From: Clostridia bacterium
Lineage (GTDB): Bacteria; Bacillota; Clostridia; Christensenellales; CAG-138
DNA length: 64,000 nt
Reading direction: 5' to 3'
Assembly: GCA_016292635.1 (NCBI GenBank)
Contig: JAEDIC010000010.1
Span: 3,404 to 67,403 of the forward strand
Shown here: positions 17,493-26,045 of the stretch, piece after piece
How positions within the stretch are numbered: the first letter of the stretch is position 1
How the letters are laid out: every line of letters begins with the position of its first letter
The notes under the pieces: generated by a model
Told to the model about the DNA's origin: nothing
Database searches by the model: none
Seen by the model: only the letters and a program-made list of their open reading frames with translations
Made by a program: the position numbers and the translations under genes

Positions 17493-19442
17493 ATGAAACG
17501 AATTCAGGTGCTTTCAAAGCACACGGCAAACCAGATAGCCGCAGGCGAGGTGGTTGAGCGCCCTGCATCGGTTGTTAAGGAGCTGGTGGAAAACTCAATA
17601 GACGCAGGCAGCACCGCCGTAACAATAGAAATAAACGGCGGAGGAATTGAGTATATCCGCGTTACTGACAACGGGTCGGGCATACTTGCCGAAGACCTGC
17701 CCACAGCATTTTTAAGCCACGCAACCAGCAAGATATCCAATGCCGATGATCTTGCCCATATAGAAACCCTTGGCTTCAGAGGGGAGGCCCTGGCTTCCAT
17801 CGCCGCCGTATCCATGCTTACCATGCGCACACGCACAAAAAATGCGGAGGAAGGCGCCATGATACGCATAGAGGGCGGGGAAATGAAGGAACATGGGCCT
17901 TCCGGCTGTCCCGAGGGCAGCACCACCGAGGTGCGCAATCTGTTTTACAATATTCCCGCACGGCTGAAATTCTTAAAATCCCAGCGGGCAGAGGCAGGCG
18001 CCATATCGGATTATATCGCCCGAGTTATAATGGGGAATCCCGGTATATCCTTTAAACTTGTAAGCAATGGCAAGCAGGTATATCACAGCCCCGGCGACGG
18101 TCAGCTTAAGTCTGCCATATTCTGCATATACGGCGGGGAAACGTTGCCCCATATAAAACCTGTGAATTATGATGACGGCAGGGTAAAGATAACCGGCTAC
18201 ATTGGCACGGAAAAGCTGGCCCGGCCTAACAGGCAGCATCAGTCCCTTTTCGTAAACACGCGCTATGTGCGCTCCCAGCAGATATCATACGGCATACAGA
18301 GGGTGTTCGATACCCGCTTAATGGGTGGCAAATTTCCTTTTTATGTTCTGAATATCGCTGTGGATTTTTCGGATGTGGATGTAAACGTTCATCCTAATAA
18401 AATGGAAGTGCGCTTCAAGGATGAGCAGAGCGCAGTGCGCGCCGCCACAATAGCCGCCCGCATGGCATTGGGGGACCCTGTTGCGCCTGTGCTTACGCTT
18501 GAAGATATAACTCCAAAGCAGCGGAGCTTGATCCCCGAGAAGAAACACACGGAAGCCTCGTTCGTACGTTCGGCTGAAAATAAAACGGGAGATGGTTTTT
18601 GTTCAACTTTGCCGGTTATGCTGAACAAGCCGATTTCCGCCGCCCCGGTAAAAATGAAAGAGGCCGCATCCACATATGACAGACCGGAAATAAACGAAAT
18701 ACTGCCGAAAAACTCGCTTTCTTACGGCGGTTTTAAGGATATGTCCGTTGAGCAGAAGCGGCAGGAGATAAAAAAAGAAGCTGAGAAGCAAGACGGTTTC
18801 ATAGATGTGATGATTTCTGCCAGCAAAAATGAAGTTCCCAAAGAAACGCCGAAGCAACTGGACTTTGGCAGCATACATTATCAGATAATAGGCCAGCTTT
18901 TCGGCTGCTATTGGGTGGTTCAGCAGGGAGATGAGGTGTTCTTCATAGACCAGCACGCCGCCCACGAGCGCAGGCTGTATGAAAGCATAATATCCCGACC
19001 TCTCAATCCGGATTCTCAGCTGCTGCTTATACCGGAGATAGAAAAACTCACCTCCATGGAATATGAAGCTCTCATGGAAAACATGGAGCTGTTCCGTGAG
19101 CTTGGCTTTGAAATTGAGGAATTTGGCCCCCTTACCGTAAGCATACGCGCGGTGCCTGCCATTTTCTCCGCACCTGAAGTCCCTGCCTATATCCATGAGG
19201 CCATAGGCCTATTGCAAAACAAAAACAGCCTTACCACAAAGGACCTTAAGCGCAGCGCCCTCATACAATTCTCCTGTAAGCATGCTGTAAAGGCGGGGGA
19301 TGTACTCAGCGATACCGAGATACGCACTCTGCTTGACGAATATTCGCGGCAGGGCGTGCCTATGACCTGCCCCCACGGCAGACCGGTGATGGTTCGCATG
19401 ACCAAAGCCGAATTTGAAAAACTGTTTAAGCGGGTGTTGTGA
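17493..19442 (+). CDS. mutL: DNA mismatch repair endonuclease MutL
   Basis: A 649-residue MutL. The N-terminal GHKL ATPase shows ELVENSIDAGS (about 30-40), DNGSGI (about 57) and GFRGEALASI (about 92). A variable linker spans about 340-460. The C-terminal domain has DQHAAHERRLYE (about 486), which fits the DQHA(x)2E(x)4E endonuclease motif, and TCPHGRP near the end. So this is a nicking-competent MutL, as expected where MutH is absent. The stop overlaps the miaA start by one base (TGATG). Confidence 0.96.
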   Translation: MKRIQVLSKHTANQIAAGEVVERPASVVKELVENSIDAGSTAVTIEINGGGIEYIRVTDNGSGILAEDLPTAFLSHATSKISNADDLAHIETLGFRGEALASIAAVSMLTMRTRTKNAEEGAMIRIEGGEMKEHGPSGCPEGSTTEVRNLFYNIPARLKFLKSQRAEAGAISDYIARVIMGNPGISFKLVSNGKQVYHSPGDGQLKSAIFCIYGGETLPHIKPVNYDDGRVKITGYIGTEKLARPNRQHQSLFVNTRYVRSQQISYGIQRVFDTRLMGGKFPFYVLNIAVDFSDVDVNVHPNKMEVRFKDEQSAVRAATIAARMALGDPVAPVLTLEDITPKQRSLIPEKKHTEASFVRSAENKTGDGFCSTLPVMLNKPISAAPVKMKEAASTYDRPEINEILPKNSLSYGGFKDMSVEQKRQEIKKEAEKQDGFIDVMISASKNEVPKETPKQLDFGSIHYQIIGQLFGCYWVVQQGDEVFFIDQHAAHERRLYESIISRPLNPDSQLLLIPEIEKLTSMEYEALMENMELFRELGFEIEEFGPLTVSIRAVPAIFSAPEVPAYIHEAIGLLQNKNSLTTKDLKRSALIQFSCKHAVKAGDVLSDTEIRTLLDEYSRQGVPMTCPHGRPVMVRMTKAEFEKLFKRVL

Positions 19443-20401
19443 TGGATAACGCAAATAAAATAAAAATTGGCCTTATTGTAGGCCCTACCGCCAGCGGCAA
19501 GACTGCCGCTTCCATAGCCCTCGCAAAAAAACTGGATGCGGAGATTGTTTCCGCCGACTCAATACAGGTTTATCGGGGTATGGATATAGGCTCTGCCAAG
19601 CCCACCATGGAGGAGCGGCAGGGGATACCGCATCATTTGATGGATGCGGTGGATATCGATTCACCCAGGTTCAGCGTTGCGGAATACCGGCGCATGGCGG
19701 GGGAAGCGATAGAGGATATAATAAACCGTGGCAAATATCCGCTCATAGTGGGCGGAACGGGGTTATATGTAAATTCGCTGATATATCCGCTGAATTTTAC
19801 AACTGTGGCATCTGATGAAAAACTCCGCGCAAAGCTCGCTGCCCTTGAACAGGCGCAAAAGGGGGCGGTATACGCTTTGCTGAAAAAGGAAGATCCAAAG
19901 GCGGCAGAACGGCTGCATCCCAACGACACAAAGCGCATAATTCGCGCGCTGGAGGTGGTGCGGCTTACCGGCAAGCCGATAGACGATCACGGCGGGGATT
20001 TTGCAAACAGCGCAAATGCCGAAATACCCTACCAGCCCACCATAATAGGTCTTACAATGCCCCGTGAGGCGCTGTATGAACGCATTAACCTCAGGGTGGA
20101 TATAATGCTTGAACAGGGACTTCTGGATGAAGCCAAGGCTATATATGACGCCGGATACGATGCGTCTCTTCCCGCCCTTCAGGGTCTTGGCTACAAGCAG
20201 CTGTTTAAATATTTCGGCGGTGAGTATACACTTGAGCAGGCCATTGACGCAATCAAGCTGGAAACCCGGCGCTTTGCAAAGCGGCAGCTTACATGGTTCA
20301 GGCGGGATAAGCGGATAATCTGGTTTGACATATCGGATTATCCGAATAAGGACGCGCTGAATGACGCAATATACAGAATTTTTGCCGGAGGAGAACGATG
20401 A
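19442..20401 (+). CDS. miaA: tRNA dimethylallyltransferase MiaA
   Basis: A 319-residue enzyme that transfers a dimethylallyl group to A37 of tRNA, making the i6A that MiaB then modifies. P-loop VGPTASGKTA (about 13-22), SADSIQVYRGMDIGSAKP (about 38-55) and RFAKRQLTWFRRD near the C-terminus are typical. I use the ATG at 19442, which overlaps the mutL stop; a GTG three bases earlier is the alternative. Its stop overlaps the hfq start. Confidence 0.95.
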   Translation: MDNANKIKIGLIVGPTASGKTAASIALAKKLDAEIVSADSIQVYRGMDIGSAKPTMEERQGIPHHLMDAVDIDSPRFSVAEYRRMAGEAIEDIINRGKYPLIVGGTGLYVNSLIYPLNFTTVASDEKLRAKLAALEQAQKGAVYALLKKEDPKAAERLHPNDTKRIIRALEVVRLTGKPIDDHGGDFANSANAEIPYQPTIIGLTMPREALYERINLRVDIMLEQGLLDEAKAIYDAGYDASLPALQGLGYKQLFKYFGGEYTLEQAIDAIKLETRRFAKRQLTWFRRDKRIIWFDISDYPNKDALNDAIYRIFAGGER

Positions 20402-20649
20402 CTAAAACGATGACTAAGCAGATAAATCTTCAGGACGCATTTCTCAACAGCGCCCGAAAAAGCAAAACTCCGGTCACCATTCATGTTACAAACGGCTATC
20501 AGATAAAAAACGCCCTGATAACCGGCTACGATAACTTTGTGGTTACTGTGGAGGCAGATGGCGTGCAGATGATGATATACAAGCACGCAATATCCACGGT
20601 AACTCCCAAAGCCTCCATAATACTGCAGCATAACGAAGGACAGGAATAA
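20398..20649 (+). CDS. hfq: RNA chaperone Hfq
   Basis: An 83-residue Sm-fold protein. Sm1 spans KQINLQDAFLNSARKSKTPV to GYDNFVVTVEADGVQMMIYKHAIS, with Sm2 YKHAIS in place of the enterobacterial YKHAIS/T form. The hexamer binds small RNAs and poly-A or U-rich RNA. The first ATG overlaps the miaA stop and has GGAGG just upstream; a second ATG four codons on is possible. The miaA-hfq order is widely conserved. Confidence 0.95.
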   Translation: MTKTMTKQINLQDAFLNSARKSKTPVTIHVTNGYQIKNALITGYDNFVVTVEADGVQMMIYKHAISTVTPKASIILQHNEGQE

Positions 20650-20653
20650 GACA

Positions 20654-21931
20654 ATGAACAGAATAGAAAGTGAACTGCTTGGCATATCCGCCAGGGCGTA
20701 TGATTATGTTAAAGGATGCGAAAAGGAACTTTCTGAAATATTCGCAGGCATAGATACGATAGAAGCGGCAGGACAGGCCCGGGTGCTTGCGGCATTTCAG
20801 CATGAGGGGGTGGCGCTCAGGCATTTTGCGCCCACCACAGGATACGGCTATGACGACATAGGCCGGGATGGGCTGGACAGGGTTTTTGCAGAAGCTATGG
20901 AGGCCGAGGACGCCCTTGTTCGCCCCCAGATAACCTCGGGTACACATGCCATATTTATCGCCCTTTCGGGACTTCTGGAGCCGGGAGACACTATGCTGTC
21001 CCTTACAGGCAAGCCCTACGACACCCTTGAGAAGGCCATCGGCCTTGAGGGTAACGAATATAATTCTCTGGCCCGTATGGGGGTAAAATATGCGCAAATT
21101 GACCTTGTGGACGGCCATATCGACCTTGACGGAGCGAAAAAAGCTCTTTTCCCCGAAGTTAAGGTAGTTTATTTCCAGCGTTCCCGTGGCTATTCCTGGC
21201 GAAACGCGCTTACTCCCGAAGAAATGCTGCCCGCATTTGAACTTGCGAGGAGCATCGCTCCAAATGCCTTTATCGTAGTGGACAATTGCTACGGCGGCTT
21301 TACTCGCTGCCATGAGCCCACATATTACGGCGCAGATATAATAATCGGCTCCCTTATAAAGAACCTTGGCGGAGGAATTGCTCCCACAGGCGGCTATATT
21401 GCCGGAACGAAGCGGGCCATAGAACGCATTGAAATGAAACTCACAGTGCCGGGCATGGGCAGGGAAGTGGGGTCATACGCAGGCTCATATGCGCCTTTCT
21501 ACCAGGGCCTGTTTATGGCGCCCCATGTTACCGCACAGGCGGTAAAAAGCGCCGTGCTGTTTGCCCGGGTGTTCGAGAAGGCAGGCATGGTCAGCATGCC
21601 GTCAAGCACGGACCCGCGTTCGGATATAGTTCAATCCCTTCGCTTTAAGTCTGCGGATGCCCTTATATCATTTTGCCGCAGCATACAAAAAGCGGCCCCG
21701 GTGGACAGCTTTGTCCAGCCGGAGCCCTGGGATATGCCGGGATATACCAGCAAGGTCATAATGGCGGCAGGCGCCTTTGTGCAGGGTTCTTCCATAGAAC
21801 TGAGCGCCGATGCGCCCATAGTTGAACCCTATACCGCGTATGTGCAGGGCGGCCTTACCTATGCCCACGGAAGGATAGGAGTGATGTATGCCCTTGACGA
21901 CCTGATAAACATAGGGGAAATAGCAATTTAA
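20654..21931 (+). CDS. Methionine gamma-lyase family / aluminium resistance-type PLP enzyme
   Basis: A 425-residue fold type I PLP enzyme of the YnbB family (annotated as aluminium resistance protein or methionine gamma-lyase family). Visible signs are TSGTHAIFIAL (about 96-106), VVDNCYGGF (about 208) with the PLP Asp, and IIGSLIKNLGGGIAPTGGY (about 231) with the Schiff-base Lys. Its physiological substrate is not established; a C-S lyase activity is the usual inference. It lies 4 bp after hfq, as in Bacillus where ynbB is also close to hfq. It ends 4 bp into the convergent lexA gene. Confidence 0.85.
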   Translation: MNRIESELLGISARAYDYVKGCEKELSEIFAGIDTIEAAGQARVLAAFQHEGVALRHFAPTTGYGYDDIGRDGLDRVFAEAMEAEDALVRPQITSGTHAIFIALSGLLEPGDTMLSLTGKPYDTLEKAIGLEGNEYNSLARMGVKYAQIDLVDGHIDLDGAKKALFPEVKVVYFQRSRGYSWRNALTPEEMLPAFELARSIAPNAFIVVDNCYGGFTRCHEPTYYGADIIIGSLIKNLGGGIAPTGGYIAGTKRAIERIEMKLTVPGMGREVGSYAGSYAPFYQGLFMAPHVTAQAVKSAVLFARVFEKAGMVSMPSSTDPRSDIVQSLRFKSADALISFCRSIQKAAPVDSFVQPEPWDMPGYTSKVIMAAGAFVQGSSIELSADAPIVEPYTAYVQGGLTYAHGRIGVMYALDDLINIGEIAI

Positions 21932-22548
21932 TATTTTCGAATAAGGGATATGACCTTGCCTATTACTTCAACATCTTCATAGGATGCGTATATTGGCTCC
22001 ATCTTGGAATTCTCAGGCTGGAGCCTTATTTTATCCTTTTCCTTATAAATACGCTTTACGGTGGCGGTATCCCCCGCAACACGGGCAACCACAATATCTC
22101 CGTTTTCCGCCTGTATGTCCCTATGGACAACAATCATATCACCGTTGTTTATGCCGGCTTCTATCATGCTGTCGCCCTTTACGTCAAGTATGAATACATC
22201 GCCCTGCTCGGCGCCGTGAAGCAGAGAGGAGGGGAGAGGCAGTGTTTCGTACATGCTCATATCATCAAAAGCAAATATGGGCTGGCCTGCGGCAACGGTA
22301 CCTATGCGGGGCACATTATGCACACACTTTGGTACGGGATTGGCAAGGAAAATATTGCGATGGGCAGAGCCGCTGCTGGCGAGGAGACCTTTTTCCTTCA
22401 GGGCTTTTATGTGGTTATGTACGGTGGAGGTGGAATTGAGCCCCACCGCAGCGCCGATTTCACGAACGGTGGGCGGTATGGCGTAATTTTCAATATGGGT
22501 GCGAATAAAATCATAAACGGCTTGCTGCTGTTTTGTAAGCTGCTGCAT
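21928..22548 (-). CDS. lexA: SOS repressor LexA
   Basis: A 206-residue LexA. The N-terminal winged helix-turn-helix (about 1-70) has PPTVREIGAAVGLNSTSTVH. The autocleavage bond is Ala-Gly in TVAAGQPIF (about 92). The catalytic Ser is in GDSMIEAG and the Lys in DTATVKRI. RecA-stimulated cleavage releases SOS genes. I start at the ATG that gives MQQLTKQQQ because this gives the usual LexA length and follows GGAGG closely; the open frame runs 39 codons further up but without a site. A perfect SOS box lies in its promoter. Confidence 0.95.
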   Translation of the reverse strand: MQQLTKQQQAVYDFIRTHIENYAIPPTVREIGAAVGLNSTSTVHNHIKALKEKGLLASSGSAHRNIFLANPVPKCVHNVPRIGTVAAGQPIFAFDDMSMYETLPLPSSLLHGAEQGDVFILDVKGDSMIEAGINNGDMIVVHRDIQAENGDIVVARVAGDTATVKRIYKEKDKIRLQPENSKMEPIYASYEDVEVIGKVISLIRKY

Positions 22549-22572
22549 ATGCCCTCCAAAATAACAAAAAAA

Positions 22573-22640
22573 GTGGTATAATAGTTCAGATGAAGATGTG
22601 CGGAGTATTTGTCCATCATCTTTTGCAAAAATTATACCAC
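22573..22640. repeat. 10-bp inverted repeat containing two facing -10 elements
   Basis: GTGGTATAAT (22573-22582) and ATTATACCAC (22631-22640) are perfect inverted copies 48 bp apart between lexA and the divergent gene. Each copy is an extended -10 (TGGTATAAT). The right copy, read leftward, serves lexA; the left copy, read rightward, could start transcription of the Cys-rich gene. Confidence 0.6.
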
Positions 22641-22659
22641 AGGGTACATATGGACGCAA
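22631..22659 (-). promoter_or_regulatory. lexA promoter
   Basis: On the minus strand, TTGCGT and TATAAT are separated by 17 bp, and the -10 is extended by TGG. The SOS box abuts the -35 on its upstream side, fitting autorepression. Confidence 0.65.
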
Positions 22660-22671
22660 GAACATTTGTTC
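22660..22671. promoter_or_regulatory. LexA operator (SOS box)
   Basis: GAACATTTGTTC is an exact match to the Gram-positive SOS consensus GAAC-N4-GTTC. It lies between lexA and the divergent Cys-rich gene and can serve both. Confidence 0.85.
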
Positions 22672-22709
22672 AGCCCTATATTTCGATATTTTTCCGGGAG
22701 GGAACAGCC

Positions 22710-23054
22710 ATGGCAGAGCGCAATGAAATGGATTACTGCGATCTTGATCCTACAAAACTGTGCGATAACTGCTGCCGCTGCATTGAAAGCGGCAATGAAT
22801 ACGAGGAATTTCAGATAGAGCTTACAGATACCGTATCCACACTGGACGAGCTTGCAGAGCTGCCTTTTGATTTTGACTTTGGCGACGAGGAGGGAGACGA
22901 GTATTCCTTTGACCCTGCAAACGTTGCTCCGCTGGAGATAGATCCCGTCCTTATGGCGGAATGGGAAAAAAAGCTGCGTATCTACGAAATTGAGGAGGCT
23001 CAGCAGCAAGTGCGAAACCTCCGTGGAATACGCAAAAAGCGCGGGAAAGACTAA
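22710..23054 (+). CDS. Small acidic Cys-rich protein divergent from lexA, unknown function
   Basis: A 114-residue, strongly acidic protein. An N-terminal Cys cluster, DLDPTKLCDNCCRCIE (about 9-24), could bind metal or an Fe-S cluster. A Glu/Asp-rich middle and a basic tail (RGIRKKRGKD) follow. No catalytic family is recognised. I use the ATG at 22710 because GGGAGG lies 8 bp upstream; an upstream ATG at 22590 has no site and would start before the SOS box. The shared SOS box suggests DNA-damage induction, as for yneA, which occupies this place in Bacillus; the sequence is not like YneA. Confidence 0.7.
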   Translation: MAERNEMDYCDLDPTKLCDNCCRCIESGNEYEEFQIELTDTVSTLDELAELPFDFDFGDEEGDEYSFDPANVAPLEIDPVLMAEWEKKLRIYEIEEAQQQVRNLRGIRKKRGKD

Positions 23055-24097
23055 TCTTCTCTAAGCTTTATCACCTTTGCCGCAAGGCGGCGCCTGTCCT
23101 CGGAAACTGCGGCGTAATGTTTGCGGGTGGTGTTAACATCCTTGTGTCCCAATACGTCCGCAACCAGATAAATATCCCCGGTCTCACGATAAAGGTTGGT
23201 GCCGTAGGTGCTCCTTAGCTTGTGGGGGGATATTCTTTTTTGCGGAGTGACTATTTGGGCGTATTTTTCAACAAGGTTTTCTACAGAGCGTACTGTGATG
23301 CGCTTATTCTGCAGGGATAGAAACAGGGCTTCCTCGTGGCCCTCAGCGGCATTCATCTGCTCACGCTCCAGCATATAATTGAGCAGTGCGGCTCTGGCTT
23401 CCTCGCCGAATACCAGTATATCCTGGTTTCCGCCCTTTCTGATTATGGAAAACTCATTTTCCGAAAAGTTTATGTCGTCCATATTTATGCCCACAAGCTC
23501 GCTTATGCGGATACCGGTGCCGAGAAAGAGGGTAAGAATTGCCAAATCACGGGCCTGTGTGCGGGCGTGATATTTTTTTTGCCTTTCCGTAAGCCCGTCG
23601 CCGGACTGTACAGTGTCAAGAAGATTGGCCACCTCATTTGGTTCAAGACGAACTATGGCCTTATCCCGTATGGTTGGCTGATTTACAAGGGAAGGGGCAT
23701 TGGTGGTAAGCTTTTCCTTGCGGCAGAAATACTTGTAAAAAGCCCGCAGGGTGGATAGCTTTCTTGCCTTGGCTCGTTCGCCGTTAATGTATTCCTTATT
23801 TTCTTCATCGGTATAATAGGAAATATAGCTGAGAAAGTCTTCCACGGTGGAGGTGGTAACACGGTCCAGATCCCCGAGAGAGAGCGTAGAAACGGTTTTG
23901 TCAGCAAACTCGGGCTGCATTACCAAAAAACGGAAAAACACTCTCAGGTCAAATGCGTAGGCGTAGCGGGTACGCACCATTGTGTCGTTTTGTATGCCCC
24001 TGAAGAATTCCTGGCAGAAGGGTGGAAGTTCCGTTAAAAGCGCCCTCAGCATGGAGGTATATTTTTTGTATTCGCTTCCTGCATAGTTTTCTGACAT
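23051..24097 (-). CDS. XerC/XerD-type tyrosine recombinase
   Basis: A 348-residue tyrosine recombinase. The N-terminal SAM-like core-binding domain (about 30-150) precedes the catalytic domain: Arg in GTGIRISELVG, Lys in IRKGGNQD, His-x2-Arg in SPHKLRSTYG, His in LGHKDVNTTRKHY and the Tyr nucleophile in the same segment. It cuts and rejoins DNA through a 3'-phosphotyrosine. I start at the ATG behind GGAGG-CAAAA; an upstream ATG 30 codons earlier lacks a site. It overlaps the convergent Cys-rich gene by 4 bp. It could be a chromosome-dimer Xer enzyme or a domesticated integrase. No att sites or phage genes lie nearby. Confidence 0.85.
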   Translation of the reverse strand: MSENYAGSEYKKYTSMLRALLTELPPFCQEFFRGIQNDTMVRTRYAYAFDLRVFFRFLVMQPEFADKTVSTLSLGDLDRVTTSTVEDFLSYISYYTDEENKEYINGERAKARKLSTLRAFYKYFCRKEKLTTNAPSLVNQPTIRDKAIVRLEPNEVANLLDTVQSGDGLTERQKKYHARTQARDLAILTLFLGTGIRISELVGINMDDINFSENEFSIIRKGGNQDILVFGEEARAALLNYMLEREQMNAAEGHEEALFLSLQNKRITVRSVENLVEKYAQIVTPQKRISPHKLRSTYGTNLYRETGDIYLVADVLGHKDVNTTRKHYAAVSEDRRRLAAKVIKLRED

Positions 24098-24215
24098 TTT
24101 TGCCTCCGATATTATGATTATTTTATAAGATTTACGCTGCGAAGCTTTTTGCGGATTGCCGGCAACTGATGATTTAATTTTGCTCATCCGGTGGGGCTGT
24201 TTTTTCCATGCATAT

Positions 24216-24245
24216 ATTATACACCAAACTATTCGTTAAACACAA
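24216..24245 (-). promoter_or_regulatory. Promoter of the tyrosine recombinase gene
   Basis: On the minus strand, TTGTGT and TATAAT with an 18-bp spacer, about 120 bp before the start. The -35 falls across the loop of a perfect palindrome, so binding there would block the polymerase. Confidence 0.5.
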
Positions 24246-24261
24246 GTTTAACGAATAGTTT
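24226..24261. promoter_or_regulatory. Perfect 16-bp palindrome, likely operator
   Basis: AAACTATTCGTTAAAC (24226-24241), a 4-base spacer ACAA, then its exact inverted copy (24246-24261). It covers the -35 of the recombinase promoter. No T-run follows on either side, so a terminator is unlikely. A dimeric repressor site is the simplest reading; the regulator is unknown. Confidence 0.6.
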
Positions 24262-24680
24262 ATGGCAATTTTTTTGAAATACGGCGAAAAGGCATCTGTA
24301 AGGGTATTTTTAAGCTCAAATATGCCTTTTGGGTACTTTCCATAAAAAATTGTTTGCTCACAGCGATTTCTTTAATGAACCGTCCATCATTAAAAGTTTC
24401 TTTGCGGGCTCTCAGCGAAAGCTGCGGAAAATGCCGTTTAGCTTACTATGATACGTTCATGAGCAAACGGGCTGTCAATTTATATAAAGCAAAAGAATAT
24501 GCTTGTATGATTTCCGCGATGACGCCCTGGCAATAATTATTGGGCAGTATATTTATTTTCCCTCTCACCCATCTCTTTATATATGTTAAATATTTATCAA
24601 TACTATCCCTTTGTTTTTAATCAGAAAATAAAAACGGCGAAGACTGTATGCTCCGCCGTAAAGGTAAAATATCGTGTAGT
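24262..24680 (+). other. Gene-free region with candidate structured RNA
   Basis: About 420 bp without a convincing gene. Read on the plus strand, GTTTGCTCA (24352-24360) pairs with TGAGCAAAC (24460-24468). Inside are a hairpin TTTAATGA/TCATTAAA (24371-24394) and CAGC-GAAA-GCTG with a GNRA tetraloop (24413-24424). A separate 9-bp pair, AAAAGGCAT/ATGCCTTTT (24287-24330), lies upstream. It may be a small RNA of unknown family or chance. A 60-codon TTG frame here lacks a ribosome site. Confidence 0.3.
24626..24659 (-). terminator. Rho-independent terminator of the aminotransferase gene
   Basis: A 9-bp stem (24634-24642 with 24651-24659, one G-T pair) and 8-base loop, followed on the minus strand by TTTTATTTT, 21 bp after the aminotransferase stop. 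Confidence 0.85.
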
Positions 24681-25952
24681 TTATTTGTTCAGCAGCTTTT
24701 CCGCCGCAGCCAGCTTGACGCAGGCGCAGAATACTGCCATGGCCTCTCCCAGCTCCTCCAGCGGCGGATAACTGGGCGCAATCCTCAGGTTTGAATCCTC
24801 GGGGTCTTTGCCATAAGGATATGTTGCGCCAGCGCCGGTCATCACCACGCCTGCCTCGGCGGCAAGTTCGTTGATGCGCTTAGCGCAGCCAGGCATGGCA
24901 AAGAAGCTTACAAAGTATCCGCCTAAAGGCTTGTGCCAATGGCCTATGCCGAGGGGCGCGATCTCACGGCTGAGCCACTCCTCCACCAGCTCAAACTTGG
25001 GCCTCATTAAAGCGGCGTGTTTCTTCATATGGGCGATAGTATGCTCTTTATCCTTAAGGTAAAGCACATGGCGCAGCTGATTCAGCTTGTCAAAGCCTAT
25101 GGTCTGGATGGACATGAGCTTTTTCATATAGTCCATATTGTCCTTGCTGGCGGCAAAGCATGCTATCCCCCCGCCGGGATATGTTACCTTGGAGGTTGAT
25201 GCAAATTCAAACACCATATCAGGCCTTCCCGCCTCCCGGCAAAGGGTCAGAATATCCCGAAATGGCAAAAACTCTCCTTCAAACTCGTGAACGCAATAGG
25301 CGTTGTCCCACATTATAACGAAATCCGGCGCAGCGGGCTTGAGAGCCGCCATGCGGTCGATAACGCTATCGCTGTAAATTATGCCATCGGGGTTGGAAAA
25401 CTTGGGTACGCACCATATGCCTTTAACGTCGGGGTCCTTAACAAGCTCCTCCACCAGATCCATATTGGGGCCGTCAGAAGTCATGGGAACGGTTATCAGT
25501 TCCATGCCGAAAGATTGGCAAATTTTGAAATGCCTGTCATAACCCGGCGCGGGACAAAGCCACTTTACCCTATCCAGCTTGCACCAGGGCTCGGGAGATC
25601 GCAGCAGGCCGTGGGTGTAGGCTTTGGAGATAGTGTCATACATAAGACTGAGGCTTGCGTTGCCGGCGGCAAATACTTCATCAAACTGTACGCCGAGAAG
25701 CTCTGCGAAATAACGCTTGCAGCAAGGCAGTCCATCAAAGCCGCCATAGTTGCCGGCATCTACGCCGTCGCTGATAAAATGCTCACGTATATCTATATCG
25801 AACAAATCATCGGAAAGCACCGTTTGCTCCCTTGCAGGCTTGCCCCTGGACATATCCAGCTTAAGGCCCTTTGCCTTGCATGATTCGTATTCTTTTAATG
25901 CGGCTTCATAAAAGACACGCAATTCGTCCGGCATCATTTGCTGCAGCGTCAT
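24681..25952 (-). CDS. Class I/II aminotransferase, AspT-like (MocR-type) subfamily
   Basis: A 423-residue fold type I PLP aminotransferase. Visible signs are DMSRGKPAREQ (about 33) at the substrate site, YGGFDGLPCCKRYFAELL (about 69), MWDNAYCVHEF (about 214) with the PLP Asp-Tyr, and STSKVTYPGGGIACF (about 250) with the Schiff-base Lys. It matches the subfamily that includes Corynebacterium AspT aspartate aminotransferase and lacks a DNA-binding domain. Aspartate or a related amino acid with 2-oxoglutarate is the probable pair. GGAGG lies 12 bp before the ATG. It is a single-gene unit with its own terminator. Confidence 0.85.
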   Translation of the reverse strand: MTLQQMMPDELRVFYEAALKEYESCKAKGLKLDMSRGKPAREQTVLSDDLFDIDIREHFISDGVDAGNYGGFDGLPCCKRYFAELLGVQFDEVFAAGNASLSLMYDTISKAYTHGLLRSPEPWCKLDRVKWLCPAPGYDRHFKICQSFGMELITVPMTSDGPNMDLVEELVKDPDVKGIWCVPKFSNPDGIIYSDSVIDRMAALKPAAPDFVIMWDNAYCVHEFEGEFLPFRDILTLCREAGRPDMVFEFASTSKVTYPGGGIACFAASKDNMDYMKKLMSIQTIGFDKLNQLRHVLYLKDKEHTIAHMKKHAALMRPKFELVEEWLSREIAPLGIGHWHKPLGGYFVSFFAMPGCAKRINELAAEAGVVMTGAGATYPYGKDPEDSNLRIAPSYPPLEELGEAMAVFCACVKLAAAEKLLNK

Positions 25953-26045
25953 TGCTTGATTTATCCTCCAAAAACTTCATGTGAACCAATTTCTACATAG
26001 TATACAGCAGAAAAATGCAATTTGGCAATAGGTGATATTGCACTT

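Noticed and set aside
23051..24261. Integrated phage or mobile element around the tyrosine recombinase
   Set aside because: No phage, relaxase or transposase genes and no direct repeats as att sites nearby; neighbours are core genes.
24354..24536. 60-codon plus-strand frame with TTG start
   Set aside because: No ribosome site, no recognisable domain, and the DNA is better explained as structured or noncoding.
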